Of a stretch of 64,000 nt of DNA, positions 30,072 to 38,622 are shown one piece after another; within the stretch, counting starts at the first letter, position 1, and each line of letters starts with the position of its first letter. The position numbers and the translations under genes are program-made. Source of the DNA: Duncaniella dubosii (GTDB lineage: Bacteria; Bacteroidota; Bacteroidia; Bacteroidales; Muribaculaceae). The stretch lies in NCBI RefSeq assembly GCF_004803915.1, contig NZ_CP039396.1, positions 2,356,001-2,420,000 of the forward strand, in the 5' to 3' direction. The notes below the pieces were generated by a model. That model did no database searches. It worked only from the letters and a program-made list of their open reading frames with translations, and was not told the origin of the DNA.

Positions 30072-30235
30072 ATTGGTGTTATTTAAGTAGGGTTTTATTT
30101 CATTCTATACGATTGTCTACATCCATATAGTCTGGTTAGCTATCGTCAATGCGGAAAGATGATATTTAGACTGATTTTTTATTGAAAAGTTTAAAGAGGT
30201 CTTAAGATGATTATCCTTTTTTACGACCATCTTGA

Positions 30236-31336
30236 TTATAAATTGGGCCGAATATGAATTTTCAGACATACTTCGTATGATTTGTCTGTCGTCGTTATGT
30301 TGAGCTGTGCGTCGCGTCCATATATCAGGTCGAGTCTGCGGTGAAGATTTGATAGTCCGATTCCTCCGCTGTTACACTCGTCCTCAGTGGTAGAAGACGG
30401 TAATCTGGTTTGGCTCCCTGATGTCAGGAGGCCGTTCGATGTACGGCATTCAATAGTGTTGTCGTGGGCAGTGACTGATATTTCAAGCGGGATTTCCGGT
30501 GTGTGTATCCCGTGTTTGAAAACGTTTTCAATTAGTGTTATGAAAAGTAGCGGTGCGACGCGCAGAGTCTCGTTGTTTCCGGCATCAAGTGTCACGTTGA
30601 GTCTTATCGCAGAACTCAGCCGTAGTTTCATAAGGCTTACATAGTTGTCGATGAAAGCGAGTTCCTGTTTGAGTGAGACTGTGGCGGAGGTGTCGTAGAG
30701 CACGTAGCGGAGTAGCCGGCTAAGTTCGTGGACTGCTTCCTGTGCTTTGGTCGGAGAGATGGCGATAAGAGCGTATATCGAGTTAAGGGTGTTGAACAGG
30801 AAATGAGGATTGAGCTGGCTTTTCAGATTTTTCAGTTCTTCTTCACGCTGCATGTTGACAAGATCCTGCCGTCTGCGGTCAAGCTTTAGCCATTTGTCGC
30901 CGAGCCGTAGGGCTGTAGCAAATCCAATTACAAGAATCAACATCACTACGTCGCGCGAGAGCATGCCGATTGATTTTGCAAAATACATGCTTTCGGTCGG
31001 CGATGGATGGTTTCTGAGAGGAGTGCGCCCTCCAAGATGGCCTTTGAATCGCCAGATGAGATATATAAGCCCGAGGGCTACTATGATCAGAAGGAAATTG
31101 TAGCCGAAAAAACGCAGGAAACGTCGCGGCTTGTCGAATGACTGCTCGATTATGCAGTAGTAGTTGGCATAGAATACTCCTATGAACACAAATGTCTTTG
31201 TGTACATCCACATTTTTATCGGCCGTCCCGGATTGGCAAGACTCGATAGAATCTCGGGAAGGATAAAAAGTATGATTATGCAGAGGAGGTGGGTCAGAAA
31301 AGTGGTGATACGCTGGCGTGTCAGGATTTCCTTCAT
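30236..31336 (-). CDS. LytS/YehU-type sensor histidine kinase
   Basis: A 366-residue membrane sensor kinase of the His_kinase (LytS-like) group. About four hydrophobic segments fill the first 150 residues, followed by the phosphoacceptor region QLNPHFLFNTLNS with His178 and a C-terminal HATPase domain (LIENVFKHGIH, GGIGLSNLHRRL). The ATG at 31336 (MKEILTRQRI) is chosen over the longer frame to 31426 because the promoter at 31368-31399 lies in the extension. It pairs with the LytTR regulator just downstream. No extracellular sensor domain is evident, so the signal is unknown. Confidence 0.94.
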   Translation of the reverse strand: MKEILTRQRITTFLTHLLCIIILFILPEILSSLANPGRPIKMWMYTKTFVFIGVFYANYYCIIEQSFDKPRRFLRFFGYNFLLIIVALGLIYLIWRFKGHLGGRTPLRNHPSPTESMYFAKSIGMLSRDVVMLILVIGFATALRLGDKWLKLDRRRQDLVNMQREEELKNLKSQLNPHFLFNTLNSIYALIAISPTKAQEAVHELSRLLRYVLYDTSATVSLKQELAFIDNYVSLMKLRLSSAIRLNVTLDAGNNETLRVAPLLFITLIENVFKHGIHTPEIPLEISVTAHDNTIECRTSNGLLTSGSQTRLPSSTTEDECNSGGIGLSNLHRRLDLIYGRDAQLNITTTDKSYEVCLKIHIRPNL

Positions 31337-31367
31337 GGTTTTTATAAAATTGAGCAATGGAATGTAA

Positions 31368-31399
31368 CAAAAATAAAAATTTTCAGTTTCCCATGCAAA
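31368..31399 (-). promoter_or_regulatory. Bacteroidetes-type promoter for the two-component system
   Basis: On the minus strand TTTG (31396-31399), 20 bp, TATTTTTG (31368-31375), about 30 bases before the kinase ATG. Full consensus match. Confidence 0.75.
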
Positions 31400-31626
31400 T
31401 CGGATGGACAATGCAAAGTTTTTCACCGACTAAGATGGTCGTTTCATAACAAATGTTAAGTTAAAGATGGTGTGTTTTCATTTAATTTGTTCATAATCAG
31501 AGGGAGCGTATCTGTCGCTATGTGGTTTCTATCCATCACGGGGTGCGACTCATGACAATGGATTTCGGCTTCAACATTTGTTCCTTAAACTTTTTGGCAG
31601 TTTTATCATCATTTGCCTTTAAAGCC

Positions 31627-31666
31627 GGAGGGCTGTCCCGCTGCATTATCAGCGGGACAGCCCTCC
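31627..31666 (-). terminator. Terminator hairpin of the rplM-rpsI-rpsB-tsf operon
   Basis: A perfect 17-bp GC-rich inverted repeat (31627-31643 with 31650-31666) with a six-base loop, located about 40 bases past the tsf stop on the minus strand. Confidence 0.8.
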
Positions 31667-31708
31667 TTGCAATATTGCGTTGTTATGACTTTCAGTATTA
31701 ACTGATGG

Positions 31709-32701
31709 TTAGTCCTGATTGAGGTTAACGCGCTTGAATGCTACAACAACAAGACCCTTCTGAGTGTTGTCGAGGAACTGGCCTACAGTGAGCTTGCTGT
31801 CCTGTACGTATTCCTGTTCCATAAGGCAAGATTCCTTGAAGAATTTGTTGAGACGGCCGTTGGCGATGTTCTGGATCATTGCTTCGGGGAGGTTTGCAGC
31901 CTTGGCCTCGGCAGTGACCTTGATGATTTCGCGACCCTTGGCAGCGTCTTCTTCAGTGATCCAACCCTTAGAGATGTTGGATTCGATGTGGTCTTCTGAG
32001 TCGAAGTGGTTGGGGTTGAGGCCGGCTTTCTTGAGAGCGGCTTCAACAGCCTTGCGTACCTGCTCCTGCTTGGTCTTTTCAACAGCGACAGCGATTTCCT
32101 GATCGATGGTGGCCTGAGGAACATCTTCGCGACTAACAGCAACGGGGTTCATTGATGCGATCTGCATACATACCTCACGGCCAATCTGAGGATCAACGCC
32201 TTCGAGGTTGAAGCCTACGATTGCAGCAAGCTTGTTGTTGAAGTGGTTGTAAGCAGCAGTTGTAGGGGCTTCTACAACTTCATAAGCGCCGATTTCAGTC
32301 TTTTCGCCGGTCTTGCCGCTTTCCTCAGTGATGAGGTCGGCTACAGTCTGTCCGTCAACAGTGAAAGCCTTGAGCTCTTCGACTGTTTTGAACTTGTTGG
32401 CCATAGCGATGTCCATGAGTTTGTTGGCGAGGGCTACGAAGCCGGCGTTCTTAGCAACGAAGTCAGTTTCGCAGTTAAGAGCGAGGACAGCAGCGAAAGT
32501 GCCGTCTGTGCGGGCGATTACACAGCCTTCAGCTGCCTGACGGTCTTCGCGCTTGGCGGCTACGGCCTGACCTTTTTTGCGGAGAATCTCGACAGCAGCT
32601 TCGATGTCACCGTCAGTCTCGGCAAGAGCTTTTTTGCAGTCCATCAAACCGGCGCTTGTGAGGTTGCGCAGTTTGGTGATGTCTGCCATTGTTACTGCCA
32701 T
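31709..32701 (-). CDS. tsf: Translation elongation factor Ts
   Basis: A 330-residue guanine-nucleotide exchange factor that recycles EF-Tu. The N-terminal UBA-like domain (ADITKLRNLTSAGLMDCKKAL) and the conserved ALNCETDFVAKN are clear. The protein is longer than the E. coli form, as is usual in Bacteroidetes. An alternative start at the second Met (32689) is possible; the first gives the common MAVTMADITKLR beginning. It lies 39 bp downstream of rpsB and ends the ribosomal operon. Confidence 0.97.
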   Translation of the reverse strand: MAVTMADITKLRNLTSAGLMDCKKALAETDGDIEAAVEILRKKGQAVAAKREDRQAAEGCVIARTDGTFAAVLALNCETDFVAKNAGFVALANKLMDIAMANKFKTVEELKAFTVDGQTVADLITEESGKTGEKTEIGAYEVVEAPTTAAYNHFNNKLAAIVGFNLEGVDPQIGREVCMQIASMNPVAVSREDVPQATIDQEIAVAVEKTKQEQVRKAVEAALKKAGLNPNHFDSEDHIESNISKGWITEEDAAKGREIIKVTAEAKAANLPEAMIQNIANGRLNKFFKESCLMEQEYVQDSKLTVGQFLDNTQKGLVVVAFKRVNLNQD

Positions 32702-32740
32702 AATATAGTTGGAGTTAGAATGTTTTGAAATAATGTTTGA

Positions 32741-33556
32741 TTATTCTGCTTCAGCTGCAGGTTCGGCTGCTACTTCAGCTTCATTTTCGTCCTTGCGGCT
32801 TACGCGACGACGGTCACGACGGGGAGCGTCAGCGTTTTCGCCGGCTGCCTTTTCGTCGGCCTTCTCAACCTTGCGTTCTTCAAGACCTTCGGTGATTGAA
32901 GCGCATACTGTGTCGAGGATAAGCTCGATTGACTTAGATGCGTCGTCGTTTGCAGGGATTACGAAATCAACGTTTGAGGGATCAGAGTTGGTGTCAACGA
33001 TAGCAAACACGGGGATACCGAGACGGTTGGCTTCGGCAACTGCGATGTGTTCCTTGCAAACGTCAACGATGAAGAGTGCAGAGGGAAGACGGTTGAGGTC
33101 GGCGATAGAGCCAAGGTTCTTTTCAAGCTTGGCGCGCTGACGTGAAATCTGGAGTTTTTCGCGCTTTGAGAGGTTGTCGAAAGTTCCGTCCTTCTGCATC
33201 TTGTCGATGGATGTCATCTTCTTCACAGCCTTGCGGATTGTGGGGAAGTTGGTGAGCATACCACCGGGCCAGCGTTCGATAACGTAGGGCATGTTGACGC
33301 TCTGAGCCTTTTCAGCGAGGATTTCCTTAGCCTGCTTCTTTGTAGCTACGAAGAGAATCTTCTTGCCGCCCTTTGCGATGTTGCGGAGAGCTGCAGCAGC
33401 TTCTTCGAGCTTGGCCTGAGTCTTATAGAGGTCGATGATGTGGATACCGTTGCGCTCCATGAAGATGTAAGGAGCCATTGCAGGATTCCATTTTCTTTTC
33501 ATGTGGCCAAAATGGCAGCCTGCTTCGAGGAGTTGGTCAAAATTTGGAGTTGACAT
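32741..33556 (-). CDS. rpsB: Ribosomal protein S2
   Basis: A 271-residue small-subunit protein. Typical segments are NFDQLLEAGCHFGHMKRKWNP at the N-terminus, RWPGGMLTNF, and VDTNSDPSNVDFVIPANDD. The C-terminal 45 residues form a charged tail rich in Ala, Glu and Arg, which Bacteroidetes S2 proteins often have. It precedes tsf, the standard bacterial pair. A 169-bp gap separates it from rpsI and may hold a leader involved in S2 autoregulation, but I could not recognise a known structure. Confidence 0.97.
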   Translation of the reverse strand: MSTPNFDQLLEAGCHFGHMKRKWNPAMAPYIFMERNGIHIIDLYKTQAKLEEAAAALRNIAKGGKKILFVATKKQAKEILAEKAQSVNMPYVIERWPGGMLTNFPTIRKAVKKMTSIDKMQKDGTFDNLSKREKLQISRQRAKLEKNLGSIADLNRLPSALFIVDVCKEHIAVAEANRLGIPVFAIVDTNSDPSNVDFVIPANDDASKSIELILDTVCASITEGLEERKVEKADEKAAGENADAPRRDRRRVSRKDENEAEVAAEPAAEAE

Positions 33557-33725
33557 TGTCTGTTTTGTTGTTGTTTACGTTCTTTAGGAAATTACAACCG
33601 TGGAGTAGGGAACGTGTCCATCTCGGCGGTTTAGATACTAAACACTTTCGAGCTTCGTGGCAACCGGCTGTGTCAGGCTCTAAGCACTGATCCGAAAGTA
33701 GAGCCATGTCTGCTCTGAAAAAATA

Positions 33726-34112
33726 TTAACGCTTTGAGAACTGGAAGCGTTTGCGGGCTTTGGGACGACCGGGCTTCTTACGTTCAACGACGCGCGGGTC
33801 GCGGGTCATGAAGCCTTCGACGCGGAGTGCGTGCTTGTCTTCGGGGTTGATCTTGACGAGTGCGCGGGCGATAGCGAGACGAAGAGCTTCTGCCTGTCCC
33901 TTGTAGCCACCTCCGTTAAGATTTACCTTGATGTCGTATTTCTCGGTTGCTTCGAGAGTGAGCAGGGGCTGCTTAACGATATACTGAAGGATGGAAGAGG
34001 GGAAGTAAACATCGAGGGGACGTTTGTTGATGGTGATTTGACCGTTTCCTTCTTTAACGATCACGCGAGCTACGGCTGCTTTACGGCGGCCAACTGCATT
34101 AACTGATTCCAT
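33726..34112 (-). CDS. rpsI: Ribosomal protein S9
   Basis: A 128-residue small-subunit protein. It shows NAVGRRKAAVARV at the N-terminus, the NGGGYKGQAEA loop, and the basic C-terminal KPGRPKARKRFQFSKR, whose end reaches the P-site tRNA. It follows rplM by only seven bases, the near-universal L13-S9 gene pair. Confidence 0.98.
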   Translation of the reverse strand: MESVNAVGRRKAAVARVIVKEGNGQITINKRPLDVYFPSSILQYIVKQPLLTLEATEKYDIKVNLNGGGYKGQAEALRLAIARALVKINPEDKHALRVEGFMTRDPRVVERKKPGRPKARKRFQFSKR

Positions 34113-34119
34113 TCTTCAA

Positions 34120-34599
34120 TTATTTAATTTTGTTGATGTCGATAACTACTGGATTCTGTGCTTCGTGGGGATGGTTGGGACCGTTGTAGACGTGCATGTT
34201 TTCGATGATTGCACGGCCGAGACGGTTTTTGGGGAGCATGCCTTTCACAACCTTGATGAAGAGAGGGTGATAGCCGGGCTTGAGGTGCTTGTTGAGCGAC
34301 TTCTTCATCATGATTTCGGGGGTAGCGACGCGCTGACCGCCGGGATAGCCGGTGTATGAAAGATATTCGCGGTCAGTCCACTTTTTGCCTGTGAGACGAA
34401 CCTTGTCGGCATTGATGATGATTACGTTGTCGCCGCACTCGATGTTGGGTGAGTAGCTGGGCTTGTTCTTTCCACGAAGAATCAAGGCGACTTTGGCACA
34501 AAGGCGACCGAGCACCTGATCGGTAGCATCGATAACGACCCAGTTGTGTTCAACGCTCTGCGCGTTGGGAGTAATGGTCTTGTAGCTTAAAGTATCCAC
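34120..34599 (-). CDS. rplM: Ribosomal protein L13
   Basis: A 159-residue large-subunit protein, among the first to bind 23S rRNA. Diagnostic stretches are WVVIDATDQVLGRLCAKVA, YLSYTGYPGGQR and GMLPKNRLGRAI. It is the first gene of the operon rplM-rpsI-rpsB-tsf, driven by the promoter at 34709-34739. The leader is about 100 bases; an L13-type autoregulatory element is possible but not recognised. Confidence 0.98.
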   Translation of the reverse strand: MDTLSYKTITPNAQSVEHNWVVIDATDQVLGRLCAKVALILRGKNKPSYSPNIECGDNVIIINADKVRLTGKKWTDREYLSYTGYPGGQRVATPEIMMKKSLNKHLKPGYHPLFIKVVKGMLPKNRLGRAIIENMHVYNGPNHPHEAQNPVVIDINKIK

Positions 34600-34708
34600 G
34601 TTAAATGTTTAATTAATAGAAAGTTACTTTTGACATCTCCAAGGCTTGACTTGGCCAAAAGTTTAGGCCGGAGGCTGTCGGGTTTATTAATTGGACATAA
34701 TCGGTCTG

Positions 34709-34739
34709 CAAAGGTAGTCATTTTTTGGTGATTAGCAAA
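34709..34739 (-). promoter_or_regulatory. Bacteroidetes-type promoter for the ribosomal operon
   Basis: On the minus strand TTTG (34736-34739), 19 bp, TACCTTTG (34709-34716). Full consensus match, using the same minus-7 octamer as both rRNA promoters and rpmE2. Confidence 0.85.
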
Positions 34740-34900
34740 TGTGTTTTATGAATCTTTAACATTTGGCTTTGCCGTTTATTTTGCGAGTCAAGCGAGGGGG
34801 GCTTGCAAAGAATCGTTACGAAACCTGACTTTTTTGCGTCACATTATTATATAAGGTTGTAAATTTCCTTTACGGGCCGGAAAGCAATATCGTCATATCA

Positions 34901-34932
34901 TTTGGAGGAGATGATGAAATGACTTAAATTTG
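34901..34932 (+). promoter_or_regulatory. Bacteroidetes-type promoter for the YitT family gene
   Basis: TTTG (34901-34904), 20 bp, TAAATTTG (34925-34932), about 35 bases before the ATG at 34968. Confidence 0.75.
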
Positions 34933-34967
34933 CGAAGTAATCATTCATCAGTTCAAATATAGCAATA

Positions 34968-35927
34968 ATGACTTTTACAAGAAAACAATTATGGATGTCG
35001 AGTCGCGACTACATAATGATTACGCTGGCTGTCCTTATTTATGGATTTGGCTTTTCAGCTTTCATCCTGCCTGAAAAGGTGGTGATAGGCGGTGTGACCG
35101 GTCTCGGTACGATTGTTTATTTCCTTACGGACAATCCCTATTCAATCGGTATCACACAGTATGCCATAAATCTTGTATTGCTGGCTATTGCATGGAAGAT
35201 TGTCGGCCATTCTTTTGTTTACAGGACTCTCTACGGGGCGACGGCAATTTCGATTGTCGTGACTTTTATGCCTCCGTTGTTTGACGGTCCGCTTGTCCCG
35301 GATCAGCCGTTTATGTGTGTGTGCATCGGTTCGGTGCTCTCAGGACTCGCTCTCGGAATCGTGTTTATTCATAACGGCAGCACGGGTGGAACGGATATTG
35401 TCGGTGCGATTGTCGCCAAGAAGACCAACGTTTCGGTCGGACGCACGATGCTTTATGTCGATTTTGCGATTATATCTTCGAGCTATCTGTTTTTCCACAA
35501 TATCACGACTGTGGTCTACGGTTTCATTGTGTTGTTCATTCTGACATACATGGTGGATCTGATGATCAACACCAACCGTCAGGCTGTTCAGTTTATCATT
35601 ATCTCGAAGCACTGGGAAAAAATCGCCACGGCCGTCAACAAGTATGGCCGAAGAGGAGTGACGGTGCTCGACGGAATGGGCTGGTACACCAAGCAGCATC
35701 TGAAGATATTACTTATAGTGAGCCGTAAGTCGGAATCAGTGACTATTTTCAGAATTGTGAAAGATGTCGATCCTGATGCGTTCATTACTCAGGGAAATGT
35801 GAACGGTGTCTACGGTCAGGGATTCGACCGCATCAAGCTGAAAGCTGACCATGAGCTAAGCAAGAAACTTGGCGAAGAAGCCGACCCTGAGTTCTCGGTG
35901 GCCAGTGCCTCTGATGTCAAATCCTGA
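34968..35927 (+). CDS. YitT family membrane protein (DUF2179)
   Basis: A 319-residue inner-membrane protein. About six hydrophobic segments occupy residues 15-205, with family motifs such as FILPEKVVIGGVTGLG and HNGSTGGTDIVGAIV. A soluble C-terminal DUF2179 domain (about 215-305) contains GRRGVTVLDGMGWYT and VKDVDPDAFI. Members of this family are widespread, and I know of no firmly established function. It has its own promoter and terminator and appears to be a single-gene unit. Confidence 0.92.
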   Translation: MTFTRKQLWMSSRDYIMITLAVLIYGFGFSAFILPEKVVIGGVTGLGTIVYFLTDNPYSIGITQYAINLVLLAIAWKIVGHSFVYRTLYGATAISIVVTFMPPLFDGPLVPDQPFMCVCIGSVLSGLALGIVFIHNGSTGGTDIVGAIVAKKTNVSVGRTMLYVDFAIISSSYLFFHNITTVVYGFIVLFILTYMVDLMINTNRQAVQFIIISKHWEKIATAVNKYGRRGVTVLDGMGWYTKQHLKILLIVSRKSESVTIFRIVKDVDPDAFITQGNVNGVYGQGFDRIKLKADHELSKKLGEEADPEFSVASASDVKS

Positions 35928-35948
35928 CAGTTGAGAGAACGGTATTTT

Positions 35949-36000
35949 AGCGTGGCCTTCTCCGGCGGAGTGTAACGTCGAGGGAGGCCACGCTGCTTTT
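35949..36000 (+). terminator. Rho-independent terminator after the YitT family gene
   Basis: A stem of at least 10 bp (35949-35958 with 35985-35994), extended inward by a wobble pair, is followed by gctttt. It starts 22 bases after the stop. Confidence 0.75.
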
Positions 36001-36067
36001 GATGGCTTTTGAATTCAATGCGTGTGGCCGTGTCATGGTCTGTCGCGGATGCTCTGAAATCATTTTT

Positions 36068-36130
36068 ATGCGAATATTTCGTATATTTATGAAAATGTAG
36101 TATCTTTGCACAGAATAGAAATATTCGCAT
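36068..36130. repeat. Perfect 13-bp inverted repeats flanking an orphan promoter
   Basis: The arms atgcgaatatttc (36068-36080) and its exact reverse complement (36118-36130) enclose 37 bp that include a TATCTTTG box. The left arm contains the upstream promoter element itself. It could be an operator dyad or, less likely, a small invertible promoter. Confidence 0.65.
36077..36108 (+). promoter_or_regulatory. Orphan rightward promoter
   Basis: TTTC (36077-36080), a three-of-four match, then 20 bp and TATCTTTG (36101-36108). No recognised gene lies downstream on this strand before the convergent serine palmitoyltransferase gene. Confidence 0.5.
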
Positions 36131-36278
36131 CCCTATACTCCGGCCTTTACTTAGTCTAATTGATTTTGTTTATGGATATTTGGATTGTCTATGATTCACT
36201 TATTATTTTTAACGTAAATCCATAAAATCAGCGCCCCGTTTTCAATTGAGAAAACGGGGCGCTGATTTTATGGATTGT
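36114..36278 (+). ncRNA. Candidate small RNA or tiny peptide transcript
   Basis: The orphan promoter would start a transcript near 36114, and a 26-bp hairpin ends at 36276, giving an RNA of about 165 bases. It contains a possible 17-codon frame at 36172-36225 (MDIWIVYDSLIIFNVNP) whose stop lies within the hairpin. I recognise no known RNA family. This is inferred only from signal placement. Confidence 0.3.
36217..36276. terminator. Long hairpin between the orphan promoter and the serine palmitoyltransferase gene
   Basis: An exact inverted repeat of 26 bp (36217-36242 with 36251-36276) with an eight-base loop and a GC-rich core. It lies 22 bases past the stop of the leftward gene and can act as terminator in both directions. 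Confidence 0.78.
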
Positions 36279-36297
36279 TTATTTCTGACGGATGATA

Positions 36298-37485
36298 TCA
36301 GTGGAGAACGTCATATTTGCGGAATATGCGTGTGATGGTCTCGAGAGCGCGGTCGACCTGCTCCATTGTATGGGTAGCCATGAGAGAGAAGCGGATGAGA
36401 GTGTCGGTGGGTGCTACGGCCGGTGAAACCACGGGATTGACAAATATGCCTTCTTCGAGGAGGTCGTGGGTGATTGCAAACGTCTTGAAGTCGTCGCGGA
36501 TGAATAGGGGGATGATCGGTGTCGAAGTGTTGCCGATTTCAAATCCCTGTGAGCGGAAGCCGTCAAGCGCGTGGTTTGTAAGCTTCCAGAGATTTTCCTG
36601 ACGCTCGGGTTCGGTCTGCATGATTTCAAGAGCCTTGAGGGCTGCTGCAGTCGATGCAGGTGTGATGCTCGCAGTGAATATATAGGAGCGTGAGTGGTGA
36701 CGGAGATAGTTGGTGACTTCTTTGTTTGTGGCGATGAATCCTCCGAGAGATGAGAATGATTTTGAGAATGTGCCCATGATAAGATCCACATCGTCTGCCA
36801 AGCCGTAATGGTGAACGAGACCGCGACCGCCTTCTCCGAACACGCCGATGCCGTGTGCTTCGTCAATCATGAGGCTGGCGTCATACTTCTTTGCGAGTTC
36901 AACCATCGCGGGTATGTTGGCGACATCACCTTCCATAGAGAACACACTGTCGCTGACGATGAGTTTCACTTTGTCGGGAGCGCACTTTTGGAGCTGCTTT
37001 TCGAGCGACTCCATGTCGTTGTGTTTATATTTTAACTGCTGGCTGAATGAAAGACGGCGGCCTTCGATGATCGAGGCATGGTCCTGCTCGTCCCAGAGAA
37101 TGTAATCCTCACGGCCGGTGAGGCAGGAAACAACGCCGAGGTTGACCTCGAATCCGGTTGAGTAGACCATTACGTCTTCCTTTCCTATGTATTCAGCGAG
37201 TTTTGCTTCAAGCTCTTTGTGGATGTCAAGAGTTCCGTTCAGGAAGGGAGAACCGGCACATCCGGTGCCGTATTTGCGGGTTGCTTCGATGGCGGCTTCT
37301 TTTATGCGTGGGTCGTTGACAAGACCTGTGTAACAGTTTGAACCGAACATCAGCACTTTCTTACCGTTGATGATAACTTCAGGATCCTGTTCGCTTGAAA
37401 TTGCTCGGAAATAGGGGTAGACTCCGGCCGCTTTGGCTTCCTGAGGCGCTGTGTATTTGGATAATTTTTTCTGTAGTAAATTCAT
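36298..37485 (-). CDS. spt: Serine palmitoyltransferase-like enzyme (sphingolipid synthesis)
   Basis: A 395-residue PLP-dependent alpha-oxoamine synthase. It condenses an amino acid with an acyl-CoA; from memory it closely resembles the Bacteroides serine palmitoyltransferase, which makes the first sphingolipid intermediate. Shared features include GSNCYTGLVNDPR, GTGCAGSPFLNGT, DEAHGIGVFGEGG and GTFSKSFSSLGGF, which holds the PLP lysine. The ATG at 37485 (MNLLQKKLSKYTAPQ) fits family length; the longer frame to 37554 is rejected. The alternative is 2-amino-3-ketobutyrate CoA ligase, which has the same fold. A minus-7-like TACCTTTG lies on the minus strand at 37542-37549, without a clear upstream element. 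Confidence 0.85.
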   Translation of the reverse strand: MNLLQKKLSKYTAPQEAKAAGVYPYFRAISSEQDPEVIINGKKVLMFGSNCYTGLVNDPRIKEAAIEATRKYGTGCAGSPFLNGTLDIHKELEAKLAEYIGKEDVMVYSTGFEVNLGVVSCLTGREDYILWDEQDHASIIEGRRLSFSQQLKYKHNDMESLEKQLQKCAPDKVKLIVSDSVFSMEGDVANIPAMVELAKKYDASLMIDEAHGIGVFGEGGRGLVHHYGLADDVDLIMGTFSKSFSSLGGFIATNKEVTNYLRHHSRSYIFTASITPASTAAALKALEIMQTEPERQENLWKLTNHALDGFRSQGFEIGNTSTPIIPLFIRDDFKTFAITHDLLEEGIFVNPVVSPAVAPTDTLIRFSLMATHTMEQVDRALETITRIFRKYDVLH

Positions 37486-37730
37486 AATCGGTAACTTACT
37501 TCCGCTTTTAACTATATGACTATGCTTTATTTTGCAGAGCGCAAAGGTAGGCATTTTTTCACATTTTTATACTTTTTGTGCGTGATTTAATTGTTAATTT
37601 TACGAAATGAGGCTTATTTCATGCTCTTGTTTGTGCATTTTAACCACTGTTTTGGGTTAATGGGGCATGCTATGACAAAGAATTGTTGGATTTTTGCTAA
37701 TTTTGCATCCTTAAATAAGAAACCAACTGT

Positions 37731-38579
37731 ATGGAAACTAATGAAACTGCTGTGGTCAAGCGCACGGTACTTGACTATGATGATATAGTGAAGATGGCTC
37801 CTTTCCTTAACGGTAAGCGCCGTCTTGTCAATTGGTTCATGAAGCTGCTTGATATTGACAAGGTCAATTGGATTCATGACCACAATTTTGACACTCCTGG
37901 CCCGCAATTCTGCCGTGGCTTGCTTGAAGACCTTAACATAAAGCTGCGGATCGACAATGAAAAGGTGCTCGATAATCTTCCCGAAGGTGCGTTCATAACT
38001 ATCAGCAATCATCCGTTTGGCGCGCTTGACGGCATTACGCTGATCGATATCATCGGCCGTCGCCGTCCCGATTTCAAGGTAATGGTCAATATGATTTTGA
38101 ACTACATAGTTGCAATGCGGCCGAATTTTATTGCTGTCGATCAGACCGCAAGCGATGATCCGGCCAAGAAAGCGGTGTCGATGAAGGGGATCAAAGAGGC
38201 TATAATGCAAGTGCGCAAGGGACACCCCATCGGCTTCTTCCCCGCCGGTGCTGTCGGCAATTACAACAAGCACCTGAAATTCGAGGACCGCGAATGGCGT
38301 GAATCGGTCATCCGTCTAATCCTGCAGCTCAAAGTGCCGGTGATTCCGATATTCTTCCACGGTTATAATAGCTGGTGGTTCCGTATGCTCGGCATCATCA
38401 GCTGGCAGCTCCGCACTCTCCGTCTGCCGGCCGAGGTGTTTCGCCGCAAGAACGACACGCTTCATATATCCGTGGGCGATCCTATTTCGGTGGAAGAGCT
38501 TGAGGCTCATTCCGGCTCTCTGAAGGAGCTGAGCGACTTCCTTCGTGAGCGCACATATTCACTCAAGGCGATAAAATAA
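37731..38579 (+). CDS. Lysophospholipid/glycerolipid acyltransferase-like protein
   Basis: A 282-residue protein of the PlsC-like acyltransferase superfamily. The catalytic block reads ISNHPFGALDGITLID (about residues 89-104), with His and Asp separated by five rather than four residues, as in haemolysin-like members of the group. A second block, GFFPAGAVGNYN, corresponds to the substrate-binding motif. It probably transfers an acyl group from acyl-ACP or acyl-CoA to a lyso-lipid or an amino-acid lipid at the inner membrane. It diverges from the serine palmitoyltransferase gene, so a role in membrane lipids fits the context. The acceptor is unknown. A TAATTTTG box at 37698-37705 precedes it without a matching upstream element. 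Confidence 0.85.
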   Translation: METNETAVVKRTVLDYDDIVKMAPFLNGKRRLVNWFMKLLDIDKVNWIHDHNFDTPGPQFCRGLLEDLNIKLRIDNEKVLDNLPEGAFITISNHPFGALDGITLIDIIGRRRPDFKVMVNMILNYIVAMRPNFIAVDQTASDDPAKKAVSMKGIKEAIMQVRKGHPIGFFPAGAVGNYNKHLKFEDREWRESVIRLILQLKVPVIPIFFHGYNSWWFRMLGIISWQLRTLRLPAEVFRRKNDTLHISVGDPISVEELEAHSGSLKELSDFLRERTYSLKAIK

Positions 38580-38622
38580 GGGCAATCATAGTCTCTGTCA
38601 TAATTTTTGTAATTCAGAAGGC

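Larger units (their letters stand above)
31337..31708. other. Intergenic region between tsf and the sensor kinase
   Basis: This 372-bp stretch holds the kinase promoter (31368-31399) and the terminator of the ribosomal operon (31627-31666). I see no gene in the remainder. Confidence 0.65.
34600..34967. other. Divergent promoter region between rplM and the YitT family gene
   Basis: This 368-bp intergenic region has no gene. It contains two divergent consensus promoters, at 34709-34739 for the ribosomal operon and at 34901-34932 for the YitT family gene. The sequence between them shows nothing that I recognise. Confidence 0.7.
35928..36297. other. Intergenic region with two terminators and an orphan promoter
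   Basis: This 370-bp region between the convergent YitT and serine palmitoyltransferase genes holds the YitT terminator, an orphan rightward promoter flanked by inverted repeats, a possible 17-codon reading frame and a long hairpin. Each part is listed separately. Confidence 0.7.

Noticed and set aside
33557..33725. A possible S2 autoregulatory leader RNA between rpsI and rpsB.
   Set aside because: The 169-bp gap shows no structure that I could match to a known leader; it was left as a note in the rpsB entry.
35949..36276. Closely spaced hairpins that might suggest a repeat array.
   Set aside because: The hairpins differ in sequence and have no regular repeats and spacers, so this is not a CRISPR array.
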